A stretch of DNA of 64,000 nt, taken from contig NZ_BBIS01000010.1 of assembly GCF_000730605.1 (NCBI RefSeq), forward strand, positions 1 through 64,000, in the 5' to 3' direction. Below are positions 8,048 to 16,972 of the stretch, in pieces (within the stretch, counting starts at the first letter, position 1; each line of letters begins with the position of its first letter). Source of the stretch: Pseudomonas monteilii NBRC 103158 = DSM 14164 (GTDB lineage: Bacteria > Pseudomonadota > Gammaproteobacteria > Pseudomonadales > Pseudomonadaceae). The translations under genes were made by a program, and so were the position numbers. The notes below the pieces were generated by a model. That model worked only from the letters and a program-made list of their open reading frames with translations. It was not told where the DNA came from and ran no database searches.

Positions 8048-8677
8048 ATGTCGAACCCGATCAAGCTTTACAACTTCCCGAAGTCTGGCCACGCCCATCG
8101 CATTGAACTGATGCTGTCTCTGCTCAACCTGCCCACCGAGCTGGTGTTCGTCGACCTAGCCAAAGGGGCGCACAAGCAACCGGACTTCCTGGCCCTTAAC
8201 CCGTTCGGCCAAGTACCGGTCATCGATGACAACGGCACGGTGATCGCAGACTCCAATGCCATCCTCGTCTACCTCGCCAAAAAATATGACAACGGCACCT
8301 GGCTGCCCGAAGAGCCAGCCGCTGCCGCCCGCGTTCAACGCTGGCTGTCGGTCGCTGCAGGCCCGCTGGCCTTCGGCCCCGCCGCCGCCCGCCTGGTGAC
8401 CGTGTTCGGTGCTGCGTTCAACACCGACGAAGTGATTACCCGCGCCCACACGCTGCTCAAGGTGATCGATGCCGAGCTGGCCAAGTCGCCCTTCCTGGCT
8501 GGCAACACAGCCACTATCGCCGACATCGCCAACTACTCATATATCGCTCACGCACCGGAAGGCAATGTGTCGCTGGAGCCCTATGCCAATGTGCGTAGCT
8601 GGCTGGCACGGATCGAGTCATTGCCGGGCTTCGTGCCCATGCCACGTACCGTGATCGGGCTGCAGACCAGCGCCTGA
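8048..8677 (+). CDS. Glutathione S-transferase
   Basis: A 209-residue cytosolic GST: N-terminal thioredoxin fold with [11 protein letters not shown] at the active-site Ser/Tyr region, the cis-Pro glutathione contact in [11 protein letters not shown], and the Glu/Ser pair position in [13 protein letters not shown]. The helical C-terminal domain contains [16 protein letters not shown], the usual N-capping segment. SD AGGAG precedes ATG. It sits 27 bp before a flavin/iron-sulfur reductase fusion on the same strand, so the two may act in one detoxification or redox unit. Confidence 0.9.
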   Translation: MSNPIKLYNFPKSGHAHRIELMLSLLNLPTELVFVDLAKGAHKQPDFLALNPFGQVPVIDDNGTVIADSNAILVYLAKKYDNGTWLPEEPAAAARVQRWLSVAAGPLAFGPAAARLVTVFGAAFNTDEVITRAHTLLKVIDAELAKSPFLAGNTATIADIANYSYIAHAPEGNVSLEPYANVRSWLARIESLPGFVPMPRTVIGLQTSA

Positions 8678-8704
8678 CACCGCGTCCTCGGGAGGAACGC
8701 CGCC

Positions 8705-10741
8705 ATGCAACAGACGCCGGACCAACGCCCCTCGCCCTGGCATGCGGGCGAGAAAACCCTGCAGGAAAAGGTCGGTGTAGCAGAGCGCATGGAGGCGTTC
8801 GGGCAAAAGGTCATTCGTGACTACATGCCCGACCAGCACCGCACGTTCTATCACCAGTTGCCGTTCATGGTGGCGGCCAGCGTTGACGCTCAGGGGCGGC
8901 CTTGGGCGACGCTGCTGGAAGGGCCGGAAGGTTTCGTCAGCTCGCCCGACCCACGCCAATTGACGATTGACACCAGGTTACCGGCAGATGACCCAGCCAC
9001 CCCGGGGCTGGTCGCCGGGCAGGCAATCGGCCTGCTGGGCATCGAACTGCACACCCGCCGGCGCAACCGCCTCAACGGGCAGATCCGCCAGGCTGCTGCA
9101 GGGCAATTGCAGGTGACGGTTGACCAGTCGTTCGGCAACTGCCCGCAGTACATCCAGCTGCGCGACTACACCCGCGTCACCGAACCGGCACAAGGACGCG
9201 TCGATGCCACAACACTGAATGCCACGACCGTCAGCATGATCCAGTCTGCTGACACATTCTTCGTCGCCAGCTATGTCGAGCATGAAGGCGGCCAGCGCTC
9301 GGTGGATGTTTCCCACCGTGGCGGTCGGCCAGGGTTCGTCAAGGTCGAAGGCAACACGCTGACCATTCCCGACTACGCCGGTAACCTGCACTTCAACACC
9401 TTGGGCAACGTGTTGGTTAACCCGAGGGCAGGTTTGCTGTTCATCGACTTCAGCAACGGCAACGTACTGCAGGTGTGTGGCCGTGCCGAGGTGCTGCTGG
9501 AAAGCCCGGCCATCCAGGCTTTCGAAGGTGCAGAGCGGTTGTGGACGCTGGAGGTCGAGCAGGTGGTGTGGCGGCCGGCTGCGGTGTCCCTGCGCTGGGC
9601 CTTCAAGGAGTACGCACCGACCAGCCTGATGACCGGCATTTGGGCCGAGGCCGATGCGCGTTTGCAGCAACGTCGGCAACAGCGCCAATGGCAAGCCTGG
9701 CGCGTGCTGCGAGTGGAGCAGGAGAGCCGCGATATCCGTTCGTTCTACCTTCAGCCGCCCAGCGATGGCGCTGTAGTGTTTGCACCCGGGCAACATGTTC
9801 CGGTGCAGGTACAGCGCGACGGTGAAGCGCCGCTGATTCGCACCTACAGCTTGTCCAGTGCACCTTCCGACGGCTATTTGCGCATTAGCGTCAAAGCCCA
9901 GGGCCCGGTTTCCCGGCATTTGCATGAGCGCATCGCGCCCGGCGATGTGCTTAACGTGCGTCCACCCATGGGCAGTTTCACGCTGGACGTGCAGAGCACG
10001 CGGCCGCTGGTGCTGATTGGCGCGGGGGTGGGTATCACGCCATTACTGGCCATGCTGCGCGAGCAGTTGAGCAAGGCTCAGACGCGGCATATCCACTTGT
10101 TCCATGGCGCGCGTAGCCTGACCGACCTGCCGTTCGGGCAGGAGCTGGCGAGCTTGCGGCAACAGGCGGGAGGCCTGCTGCACGTCCATCGCGCCCTGAG
10201 CCAGCCGGAAGAACATGCGCTGCTTGGACGAGATTACGAGTTTGCCGGGCGTCTGGGCATCGAGCAGGTCAAGGCCACGCTGGCGCTGGACGACTACGAT
10301 TTCTACCTGTGTGGGCCAGGCAGCTTTACCCAGGACCTGTATGAAGGGCTGCGGGGCGTGCATGTGCCGGATGCGCGGATTCACGCAGAAGCCTTTGGGC
10401 CGTCGACGTTGCGGCGGCACACGGACGCCGACCAGCCTACCTTGCAACAGCCGCCCGCCGCCAGCGAGCCAGTACCGGTGTACTTTGCGGCGTCAGCCAA
10501 GGAAGCGCGCTGGGCACCCGGTAGCGGTACCTTGCTGGAGCTGGCCGAGGCGCGCGGGCTGGCGCCGGAGTTCAGTTGTCGGGGTGGCTCGTGTGGTACC
10601 TGCAAGACCAAGCTTGTGAGTGGCCAGGTGCATTATCCGAATCCACCGGCAGAGCTGCCGGAGGCGGGGTCTGTGTTGATCTGTTGTGCGGTGCCGGCGC
10701 AGGTGGAGGAGGGGTTACAGGCGTTGGTGCTGGACATCTGA
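8705..10741 (+). CDS. PNPOx-like / FNR / 2Fe-2S ferredoxin fusion oxidoreductase
   Basis: A 678-residue three-part protein. Residues about 35-300 are a pyridoxamine 5'-phosphate oxidase-like flavin-binding split barrel (FMVAASVDAQGRPWATLLEG). Residues about 335-560 form a ferredoxin-NADP reductase module with the flavin motif RTYSLSSAP and nucleotide motif LIGAGVGITPLLAML. The C-terminus (about 590-678) is a plant-type [2Fe-2S] domain with cysteines in FSCRGGSCGTCKTK and a fourth Cys in VLICCAVP. It should pass electrons from NAD(P)H through flavin to the cluster. SD GGGAGG precedes ATG. Substrate unknown. It is probably translated after the GST gene. Confidence 0.85.
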   Translation: MQQTPDQRPSPWHAGEKTLQEKVGVAERMEAFGQKVIRDYMPDQHRTFYHQLPFMVAASVDAQGRPWATLLEGPEGFVSSPDPRQLTIDTRLPADDPATPGLVAGQAIGLLGIELHTRRRNRLNGQIRQAAAGQLQVTVDQSFGNCPQYIQLRDYTRVTEPAQGRVDATTLNATTVSMIQSADTFFVASYVEHEGGQRSVDVSHRGGRPGFVKVEGNTLTIPDYAGNLHFNTLGNVLVNPRAGLLFIDFSNGNVLQVCGRAEVLLESPAIQAFEGAERLWTLEVEQVVWRPAAVSLRWAFKEYAPTSLMTGIWAEADARLQQRRQQRQWQAWRVLRVEQESRDIRSFYLQPPSDGAVVFAPGQHVPVQVQRDGEAPLIRTYSLSSAPSDGYLRISVKAQGPVSRHLHERIAPGDVLNVRPPMGSFTLDVQSTRPLVLIGAGVGITPLLAMLREQLSKAQTRHIHLFHGARSLTDLPFGQELASLRQQAGGLLHVHRALSQPEEHALLGRDYEFAGRLGIEQVKATLALDDYDFYLCGPGSFTQDLYEGLRGVHVPDARIHAEAFGPSTLRRHTDADQPTLQQPPAASEPVPVYFAASAKEARWAPGSGTLLELAEARGLAPEFSCRGGSCGTCKTKLVSGQVHYPNPPAELPEAGSVLICCAVPAQVEEGLQALVLDI

Positions 10742-10750
10742 CAAACCAGT

Positions 10751-10768
10751 CCCGCCCTCTTCGCGGGC
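10751..10768. terminator. Short hairpin between the fusion oxidoreductase and LysR gene
   Basis: CCCGC-N7-GCGGG-type stem with a REP-like core (CCTCTTCGCGGG), ten bases after the oxidoreductase stop. Weak; no strong T-run. Confidence 0.35.
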
Positions 10769-10825
10769 AGCACAAAATGCCCAGATGAATAATAATCCCG
10801 GCACCTCATGTCCTCAGGAGCCCGC

Positions 10826-11722
10826 ATGGACCAGATCCACCTGATGAAGGTGTTCGTCGCCGTAGGTGAGCTGGAAAGCTTCGCCGCTGCTGCCCGGCGG
10901 CTGGATATTTCCCCGGCCGCCGTCACTCGCGCCGTCAGCGCCCTGGAAGACCAGCTTGGGGTAAAACTGCTGCTGCGCACTACCCGCAGCGTACGCCTGA
11001 CCGAAGCGGGAGGCCGCTACCTGGAAGACACCCGGCATATCCTCGCTAGCATCAACGAGGCCAACGCCGCCGCTGCGGGCATCAACGCCACCCCCAAGGG
11101 CGACCTGGCGGTTACCGCGCCGATCCTGTTCGGCAAGAAGTTCGTCATGCCGTGCATCGTCCGCTACCTGAAGCAGTACCCTGAGGTCGATGTGTCTGCC
11201 TACTTCCTGGACCGCGTGGTGAACATGGTCGAGGAGGGTATGGATGTTGCGGTGCGCATCGGCCCGTTGCCCGACTCGGGGTTGAAGGCGTTGCGGGTCG
11301 GCAGGGTGCGGCGCATGTTGTGCGCATCCCCCGATTACCTGGCGCGACATGGCGTGCCGAAACATCCCTCGGACCTGACCGAACATGCGGTAATCGGCAC
11401 CACCAACCTGTCGCCCCGTGCCGGCTGGCGCTTTGGGGTGACAGAAGAGCCGACCATGGTACGCATGAAGCCGAGGCTGACGGTCACCAGCAACGACGGG
11501 GCCATCGCGGCTGCCAGTGGCGGGCTGGGTATTGCCCGGTTGTTGTCGTACCAAGTGGCCGATGAACTGGCCAACGGGCAACTGCAGGTGATTCTGGCCG
11601 AGTACGAAGAGGCGCCCTGGCCAATTCATGTGCTGCACCGGGAGAGCAAATATGGCTCGGCCAAGGTCAGGGCATTCATCGACATGCTGGCGCAGGCACT
11701 GCGAGCACAACAACTTGATTGA
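10826..11722 (+). CDS. LysR-family transcriptional regulator
   Basis: A 298-residue LTTR. The N-terminal winged helix-turn-helix spans about residues 1-60 (FAAAARRLDISPAAVTRAVSALEDQLGVKLLLRTTRSVRLT), then a type-2 periplasmic-binding-like effector domain. I use ATG 10826 (MDQIHLMKVFVAVGELESF), which matches family N-termini, rather than 10808. The sequence resembles the large CrgA/DsdC-like branch that often controls neighbouring oxidoreductases. It lies between the fusion oxidoreductase and the hexuronate MFS gene on the same strand; its target cannot be decided from sequence. Confidence 0.9.
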   Translation: MDQIHLMKVFVAVGELESFAAAARRLDISPAAVTRAVSALEDQLGVKLLLRTTRSVRLTEAGGRYLEDTRHILASINEANAAAAGINATPKGDLAVTAPILFGKKFVMPCIVRYLKQYPEVDVSAYFLDRVVNMVEEGMDVAVRIGPLPDSGLKALRVGRVRRMLCASPDYLARHGVPKHPSDLTEHAVIGTTNLSPRAGWRFGVTEEPTMVRMKPRLTVTSNDGAIAAASGGLGIARLLSYQVADELANGQLQVILAEYEEAPWPIHVLHRESKYGSAKVRAFIDMLAQALRAQQLD

Positions 11723-11775
11723 GATCGTACAACATCGTTCGGAATTGCTCCAAATAATAATTGTTGTACGATGAC
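11721..11775. promoter_or_regulatory. Paired operator upstream of the MFS transporter
   Basis: GAGATCGTACAAC at 11721-11733 and GTTGTACGATGAC at 11763-11775 are inverted copies sharing the 10-mer ATCGTACAAC, about 42 bp apart. The same 13-bp motif occurs upstream of udh (19753-19765) and of the OprD porin (21365-21377). The form (short palindrome around CGTAC) is typical of GntR/FadR-type operators. No GntR gene lies in the window. Confidence 0.7.
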
Positions 11776-11858
11776 CTATGACGTGGCACTCTTTCGCCTG
11801 AAACAATTTGTCGCAAATAGCCCTGCCGGCGTTTGCGCCAAACGCTCGCCACTCTAAA

Positions 11859-11866
11859 AACAAGAA
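11859..11866 (+). promoter_or_regulatory. A-rich Crc/Hfq-like motif before the MFS start
   Basis: AACAAGAA fits AAnAAnAA, the catabolite-activity motif bound by Hfq/Crc in pseudomonad mRNAs, and lies 13 bases before ATG 11880, next to the SD. Confidence 0.45.
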
Positions 11867-11879
11867 ATTCAGGTGAACC

Positions 11880-13175
11880 ATGAAGATGAAAGGCATCCGT
11901 TGGTGGATGGTCAGCCTTGTCACGGCTGGGCTCGTCGTCAACTACCTCGCCCGCAACACCCTCTCGGTGGCTGCCCCCACCTTGATGACCGACCTCTCCA
12001 TCAGTACCGAGCAATACGCCAAGATCGTCGCTGCCTGGCAGGTGTGCTATGCCCTCATGCAGCCCATTGCCGGCTGGTTCATCGACTTCATCGGCACCAA
12101 GCTGGGCTTTGCCGTGTTCGCCATGGCCTGGTCAATGGCCTGTGCCGGCGCGGCCCTGGCCACCGGCTGGCAGAGCATGGCGTTCATGCGTGGGTTGCTG
12201 GGCATGACCGAAGCCGCCGGCTTGCCGGCCGGGGTCAAGGCCACCACCGAGTGGTTCCCGGCCAAGGAGCGATCTGTGGCGATTGGCTGGTTCAACATCG
12301 GCTCGTCGCTCGGCGCCTTGCTGGCGCCGCCGCTGGTGGTGTGGGCGATCCTGCACAGTGGCTGGCAGTTGGCGTTCGTGATCGTTGGCGTTTCGGGCAT
12401 TGTCTGGACCCTGTTGTGGATGCTGCTGTACAAGCATCCGCGCGACCAGAAACGCCTGAGTGACGAGGAGCGTGACTACATCCTGGCCGGGCAGGAAGCG
12501 CACTTCAAGCAGGACACCCGCGAGAAGGGCGCGTGGAAGCGTATCTTCAAGGCCCGCAACTTCTACGCCATCGCGTCAGCGCGGATCCTGTCGGAGCCAG
12601 CCTGGCAAACCTTCAATGCCTGGATTCCGCTGTACCTGATGACCGAGCGGCACATGAACATCAAGGAAGTGGCGATGTTCGCCTGGCTGCCGTTCCTGGC
12701 GGCGGACATCGGCTGTGTGCTGGGCGGGTATCTCAGCCCGCTGTTCCACCGTTACTTCAAGGTGTCGCTGTTCACCTCGCGCAAGATGGTGCTGGTGTTC
12801 GGCGCCAGCTGCATGATCGGCCCGGCCTGCATTGGCCTGGTGGAAAGCCCGTACACGGCGATCCTGTTGCTGTGCATTGGCGGGTTTGCCCACCAGACGC
12901 TGTCGGGGGCGCTGTACGCGATCACTTCCGACTCGTTCAGCAAGGACCAGGTGGCCACGGCGACCGGTATGGGCGGCATGTGCGGGTATCTGGGGGCGGC
13001 GGCGTTTACTTTGGTGTTCGGCGTGCTGGTCACGCAGATTGGCTACAGCCCGTTGTTCGTGGTGCTGGCCGCGTTCGATATTGTGGCGGCGGTGTTGGTG
13101 TGGAAGGTGGCGCGAGAGGTACGGGGTACCTCGGCTGAAAAGCCGATGGCGACACCCGTTGAGGCAGTTGCGTAG
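11880..13175 (+). CDS. MFS transporter, hexuronate/aldarate (ExuT/GudP-like) family
   Basis: A 431-residue, 12-segment major facilitator of the anion:cation symporter branch. First helix VTAGLVVNYLARNTLSVAAP, then the family signature between helices 2 and 3 (AGWFIDFIGTKLGF), the helix 4-5 block GMTEAAGLPAGVKATTEWFP, and a central cytoplasmic loop at about residues 190-220. These match ExuT, GudP and GarP-like carriers for galacturonate, glucuronate or aldarates. It converges on the epimerase gene and shares an operator motif with the udh operon and porin, supporting a role as the inner-membrane hexuronate or aldarate uptake system alongside the TRAP transporter. Confidence 0.85.
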   Translation: MKMKGIRWWMVSLVTAGLVVNYLARNTLSVAAPTLMTDLSISTEQYAKIVAAWQVCYALMQPIAGWFIDFIGTKLGFAVFAMAWSMACAGAALATGWQSMAFMRGLLGMTEAAGLPAGVKATTEWFPAKERSVAIGWFNIGSSLGALLAPPLVVWAILHSGWQLAFVIVGVSGIVWTLLWMLLYKHPRDQKRLSDEERDYILAGQEAHFKQDTREKGAWKRIFKARNFYAIASARILSEPAWQTFNAWIPLYLMTERHMNIKEVAMFAWLPFLAADIGCVLGGYLSPLFHRYFKVSLFTSRKMVLVFGASCMIGPACIGLVESPYTAILLLCIGGFAHQTLSGALYAITSDSFSKDQVATATGMGGMCGYLGAAAFTLVFGVLVTQIGYSPLFVVLAAFDIVAAVLVWKVAREVRGTSAEKPMATPVEAVA

Positions 13176-13186
13176 GGCTTGAGATT

Positions 13187-13209
13187 TTGGGGCTGCTTTG
13201 CAGCCCCAA
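13187..13209. terminator. Bidirectional terminator between convergent genes
   Basis: Perfect 10-bp stem TTGGGGCTGC / GCAGCCCCAA with a TTT loop, placed between the MFS stop (13175) and the epimerase stop (13225). Confidence 0.8.
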
Positions 13210-13224
13210 TTCCAGGCGACACGA

Positions 13225-14094
13225 TTACAGCGTTTGATATTGCATCCTGAACCCCAGGCTCATAGCCTCCCCACGCTGCAACAACCTCAGCCCCGGCCGC
13301 CCCGGCAGGTGATGCGCATTGACCGGGTGAGTAACCGGTTCAAAGCAGAAAAAGCCTTGTCCCTGCGGACAAAACAGCAAGAAATGCTCAGCCCCACTGG
13401 CACTGCACGCCAAGCGATATCCGGCACCGGGCTGTTCAATCACACAGTCCCCCGGCCAGCCATTGAACGCGTGATCCACGACCGTGTCAGGCAAGCCTCC
13501 CAGGGTTTTAAAACGCCAACGCTCTGGTATCTCTGCCTCATACGAAGGCAATCGACCCGCCTCGGCCAGCCATACCTTGCGCGCTGCTGCATGCAGCTTG
13601 GTATCGGGATACCGCGGGAAGTAGGGATGCAACCCCAACCCATACCAGTTAGCCTGCTCATCCAGATGCGTGACATGCAGGTCCAGGTTCAGGCACCCCT
13701 CGTGCAAATGCACATCCAACGTAGCCTGGTAGGCGAACGGTACTTCACTGTGCAGTGTCAGGCGTGCGCGCCGCTCGCTGTGGTGCTCCACCTGCCAGGG
13801 TTGTTGCCAGGCGCTGCCATGAATCGGGTAAGCGTCGTGCGTGGTATTGGGCGCCAGTGCCTGCCAGCCTTCGGGCCGGGAAAAGCCACCCTCGGAAATG
13901 CGATTGGACCACGGCGCCAGCGGGTAACAGGCCAGCCGTCGTGGGGTACCGGTGGCCAGCGCGGCCGCGTCTGAATGGCGTAGCAACGGCTGCCCGGTTG
14001 CCTTCACTTCCCAGTTGACCAGGCTGGCGCCCAGTTCCGGGGCCAGGCTCAGGCGGGTCAGGTTGTCTTGCAGGTGCAGCTCGGTCACAGCCAT
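13225..14094 (-). CDS. Aldose 1-epimerase family protein
   Basis: A 289-residue galactose mutarotase-like beta-sandwich enzyme. Expected residues are present: NRI in WSNRISEGGF, the first His in YPIHGSAW, the catalytic His in GLGLHPYF and the general base Glu in FFCFEPVTHPVNA. In this locus it would interconvert anomers of a hexuronate, which matters because uronate dehydrogenase and TRAP receptors are anomer-selective; that role is inferred. It is the last gene of the seven-gene operon starting at udh, 24 bp after the EamA gene. Confidence 0.85.
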   Translation of the reverse strand: MAVTELHLQDNLTRLSLAPELGASLVNWEVKATGQPLLRHSDAAALATGTPRRLACYPLAPWSNRISEGGFSRPEGWQALAPNTTHDAYPIHGSAWQQPWQVEHHSERRARLTLHSEVPFAYQATLDVHLHEGCLNLDLHVTHLDEQANWYGLGLHPYFPRYPDTKLHAAARKVWLAEAGRLPSYEAEIPERWRFKTLGGLPDTVVDHAFNGWPGDCVIEQPGAGYRLACSASGAEHFLLFCPQGQGFFCFEPVTHPVNAHHLPGRPGLRLLQRGEAMSLGFRMQYQTL

Positions 14095-14118
14095 TCAAGG
14101 CTCCTTTCAAATGAACAA

Positions 14119-15042
14119 TCAACGGGCCCGACGGTAGGTCAGCAGCACGATGCCGCACACCACCACGGCGGCGCCGATCAGTTGCGGGGTACTCAGGTGC
14201 TGATCGAGCAACGCCCAGCCCAGCAGCAGTGTCGCGATGGGTTCGACATTCATCACCGGTGCGTTCTGCGCCATGTTCAACCTTGGCACACACACAAACA
14301 GCAAGGTGAAGGCCAGGCCGTACAGCACCACCAGGCTGCCCAAGGCGATCCAGCCACCGCTGCTGCCGGGCAGTGACAAGCCCGACGGCATCACACCGCT
14401 TGCGCCTGCAACCAGCATGCTGGAAAACACGATCAGCAAGGTCAGCAGGCTGCGCACTGGCCCGCGTACGGCAGCCAGTTTGTGGTCGGTGATCCACAAG
14501 GCGCAGGCAAACGCACAGGCGGCACCAAAGGCCAGGCTGACGCCCAGCGCCCAGTGCGGGTTGGCTGCGCCACTGTCGGCCAGGCGAGCCGGCACATCCA
14601 GCGCCAGTACCAGACCGCACAGAATCAGGCCCATGAACAGCACCGTGCGGCTGCTAGGTCGCGCGCCACCTAGCGCCCAGGTAAGCAATGCCAGCAACAT
14701 CGGGAAGGTGTTACCCACCAGCAGCGCCAGGGCCACCGGGATGCGCGCCACTGCCGAGTACAGGCACAGGCTCTGGGTGGCGATCAGCAGGCCTAGCAGC
14801 AACTGCCAGTGCCGGGTGCCCGCAGGCAGGCCTAACGCCTGGCGTTGCCACAGCAACAGGCAGGCGAGTACCAGCAAGGTGATGCCTGAGCGACAGAGAA
14901 TCGCCAGCAGCACGCCAGTGCCGTCATCGAAGGCAATGCGAGCGGCGATGTGGTTGCCGGCGAATGAACAGGCCAGCAGGGCCAGCAAGGCGATGGCCAG
15001 TTTGCGTGGGAACAAGGGGGCAGCAGAGGAGGGAACAGCCAT
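14119..15042 (-). CDS. EamA/DMT-family transporter
   Basis: A 307-residue protein with about ten membrane segments and two EamA repeats (first about residues 15-140, second about 160-300, ending LIGAAVVVCGIVLLTYRRAR). Members export or import small metabolites. It sits 55 bp after the TRAP large permease and 24 bp before the epimerase in the hexuronate operon. Substrate unknown; an exporter of an overflow intermediate is one possibility. Confidence 0.85.
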   Translation of the reverse strand: MAVPSSAAPLFPRKLAIALLALLACSFAGNHIAARIAFDDGTGVLLAILCRSGITLLVLACLLLWQRQALGLPAGTRHWQLLLGLLIATQSLCLYSAVARIPVALALLVGNTFPMLLALLTWALGGARPSSRTVLFMGLILCGLVLALDVPARLADSGAANPHWALGVSLAFGAACAFACALWITDHKLAAVRGPVRSLLTLLIVFSSMLVAGASGVMPSGLSLPGSSGGWIALGSLVVLYGLAFTLLFVCVPRLNMAQNAPVMNVEPIATLLLGWALLDQHLSTPQLIGAAVVVCGIVLLTYRRAR

Positions 15043-15097
15043 GTGCAGGGTCCATTTGCAGAGAGAACCCGGGACCGCAAGGCGGCCCCGGTTTCAG

Positions 15098-16378
15098 TTA
15101 AAGCACCACGCTAGGCAGCCAAAGGGAAATGGCCGGAATGTAGGTCACCGCCATCAGCACCAGGAACAGCGCCAGGTAGAACGGCAGCAGCGCCTTCACC
15201 GTCGACTCGATGCTCACCTTGCCGATGGCCGAGCCCACGAACAGCACCGCCCCCACCGGCGGGGTGATCAAGCCTATCCCTAAGTTCACCAGCATGATCA
15301 TGCCGAAGTGCACCGGGTCCACGCCGATACCGGTGATGACCGGCAGCAGGATCGGTGTGAGGATCAGGATCAGCGGCGCCATGTCCATCACCGTGCCCAG
15401 CAGCAGCAACATGAAGTTGATGCACATCAGGATCACGTAGCGGTTGTCCGACAGGGTCAGGAACGCCGTGGTGATCTTCGACGGGATCTGCATCAGCGTC
15501 ATCACGTAGCCGAAGCTGGCGGCAAAGCCGATCAGGATCATCACGATGGAGATGGTGCGAACCGTGCGGTGCATCAGCTTGGGCAGGTCGCGCCACTTGT
15601 AGTCGCGGTAGATGAACATGGTCACGAAGAACGACCACACCACCGCCACGGCTGCCGATTCGGTCGCGGTGAACACGCCCGACAGGATGCCGCCAAGGAT
15701 GATCACCATGGCCATCAGGCCCCACAGCGCCTCACCGGCAATTTTCAGCGCCTGGCGCAGCGGGATCACTTCGCCCTTGGGGTAGTTGCGCTTTTTCGCG
15801 AACAGCAGGCACAGGCCCATCATGACCGCGCTAAGCAGCAGCCCCGGCATCACCCCGGCCATGAACAGCGAGGCGATCGACACCGAGCCGCCAGCGGCCA
15901 GCGAGTACAGGACCGAGTTGTGGCTGGGTGGGGTCAGTAGCGCCTGCACCGAGCCGCTGACGGTCACGGCGGTGGAGAACTCGCGCGGATAGCCCTTGCG
16001 CTCCATCTCCGGGATCAGCACCGAGCCCACCGAGGCCGTGTCGGCCACCGACGAGCCCGAAATCGCGCCGAAGAAGGTCGAAGCCATGATGTTGACCAGC
16101 GACAGCCCGCCACGCACGAAGCCCACCAGCACCCCGGCAAAGGCCACCAGCCGGCGTGACATACCGCCTTCGGCCATGATCGCACCGGCCAGCACGAAGA
16201 ACGGAATGGCCAGTAGCGAGAACTTGTTAACCCCACTGGCCACCTGGATCATCATCGCCTGCAGCGGGATGTCGATCCACCAGGCACCGATCAACGCCGA
16301 CAGGCCCAGGGCATAGGCCACCGGCATGCCCAGCAGGATGAGCGCAACGAAACTGCCCAACAGAATGAACGCATCCAT
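15098..16378 (-). CDS. TRAP transporter large permease (DctM family)
   Basis: A 426-residue, about 12-segment membrane subunit with the DctM pattern: FVALILLGMPVAYALGLSA at the start, FFVLAGAIMAEGGMSRR, GAISGSSVADTASVGSVLIP and near the end ITPPVGAVLFVGSAIG. It couples sodium flow to import of the solute delivered by the receptor. Start codon directly follows the DctQ stop (TAAATG), so the two are translationally linked. With the lactonase and uronate dehydrogenase upstream, hexuronate is the likely cargo. Confidence 0.92.
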   Translation of the reverse strand: MDAFILLGSFVALILLGMPVAYALGLSALIGAWWIDIPLQAMMIQVASGVNKFSLLAIPFFVLAGAIMAEGGMSRRLVAFAGVLVGFVRGGLSLVNIMASTFFGAISGSSVADTASVGSVLIPEMERKGYPREFSTAVTVSGSVQALLTPPSHNSVLYSLAAGGSVSIASLFMAGVMPGLLLSAVMMGLCLLFAKKRNYPKGEVIPLRQALKIAGEALWGLMAMVIILGGILSGVFTATESAAVAVVWSFFVTMFIYRDYKWRDLPKLMHRTVRTISIVMILIGFAASFGYVMTLMQIPSKITTAFLTLSDNRYVILMCINFMLLLLGTVMDMAPLILILTPILLPVITGIGVDPVHFGMIMLVNLGIGLITPPVGAVLFVGSAIGKVSIESTVKALLPFYLALFLVLMAVTYIPAISLWLPSVVL

Positions 16379-16918
16379 TTACGCCACTCCTTCGCTTTCT
16401 TCTACGTGGTCGAAACGCACCACCTTGCGATGGCTCTGGTCGCCGAGCAGAAGTTTTTCCAGCACGAAGACCAAGGTCAGCACGCCCCCCACCGGGATCG
16501 GCGCATACGTCATGCCCACCCGTACACCCGGCAGCGACGCCAGAAACTGGTTCCAGGTGGTGATGCACAACTTGGTGCCGTAGTAGGTCATGAATACGCA
16601 CACCAGAATCATCAGCACCTGCACCAGCAGCGCGACCAGCTGGCGCTGCAGCGGTGGCAGGCGATCGGTAATCATTGCCACCGCCATGTGCGCCCCGGCG
16701 CGGTAGCTGGCGGCGGCACCGACGAAGGTGAACACCACCATCAGCAGGATGGCCACCGGCTCCGGCCAGCTGGCGCCAGTGCCGAGCACGTAGCGGGCGA
16801 ATATGCCCCAAGGGATGATCAGCGACATCGCCAGGATCGACAGGCCGGCGACCCAGATGCAGCTGCGGTACAGCGTGTCGTTCACACGCAGGACAAGGTT
16901 TTTCATGGGCATCACCAA
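16379..16918 (-). CDS. TRAP transporter small permease (DctQ family)
   Basis: A 179-residue protein with four membrane segments, including SLIIPWGIFARYVLGTGASWPEP, the usual DctQ block, and YRAGAHMAV in the loop. It pairs with DctM in the membrane. It lies 54 bp after the receptor gene and abuts dctM. The first residues MVMPMKNLVLRVNDTLYR leave a second possible start four codons in. Confidence 0.9.
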   Translation of the reverse strand: MVMPMKNLVLRVNDTLYRSCIWVAGLSILAMSLIIPWGIFARYVLGTGASWPEPVAILLMVVFTFVGAAASYRAGAHMAVAMITDRLPPLQRQLVALLVQVLMILVCVFMTYYGTKLCITTWNQFLASLPGVRVGMTYAPIPVGGVLTLVFVLEKLLLGDQSHRKVVRFDHVEESEGVA

Positions 16919-16972
16919 AGCGGCAGGGCGACGGGCGCCGCGCTGCCGAGGTCGTTCAGAAAGGGGCCGCTG

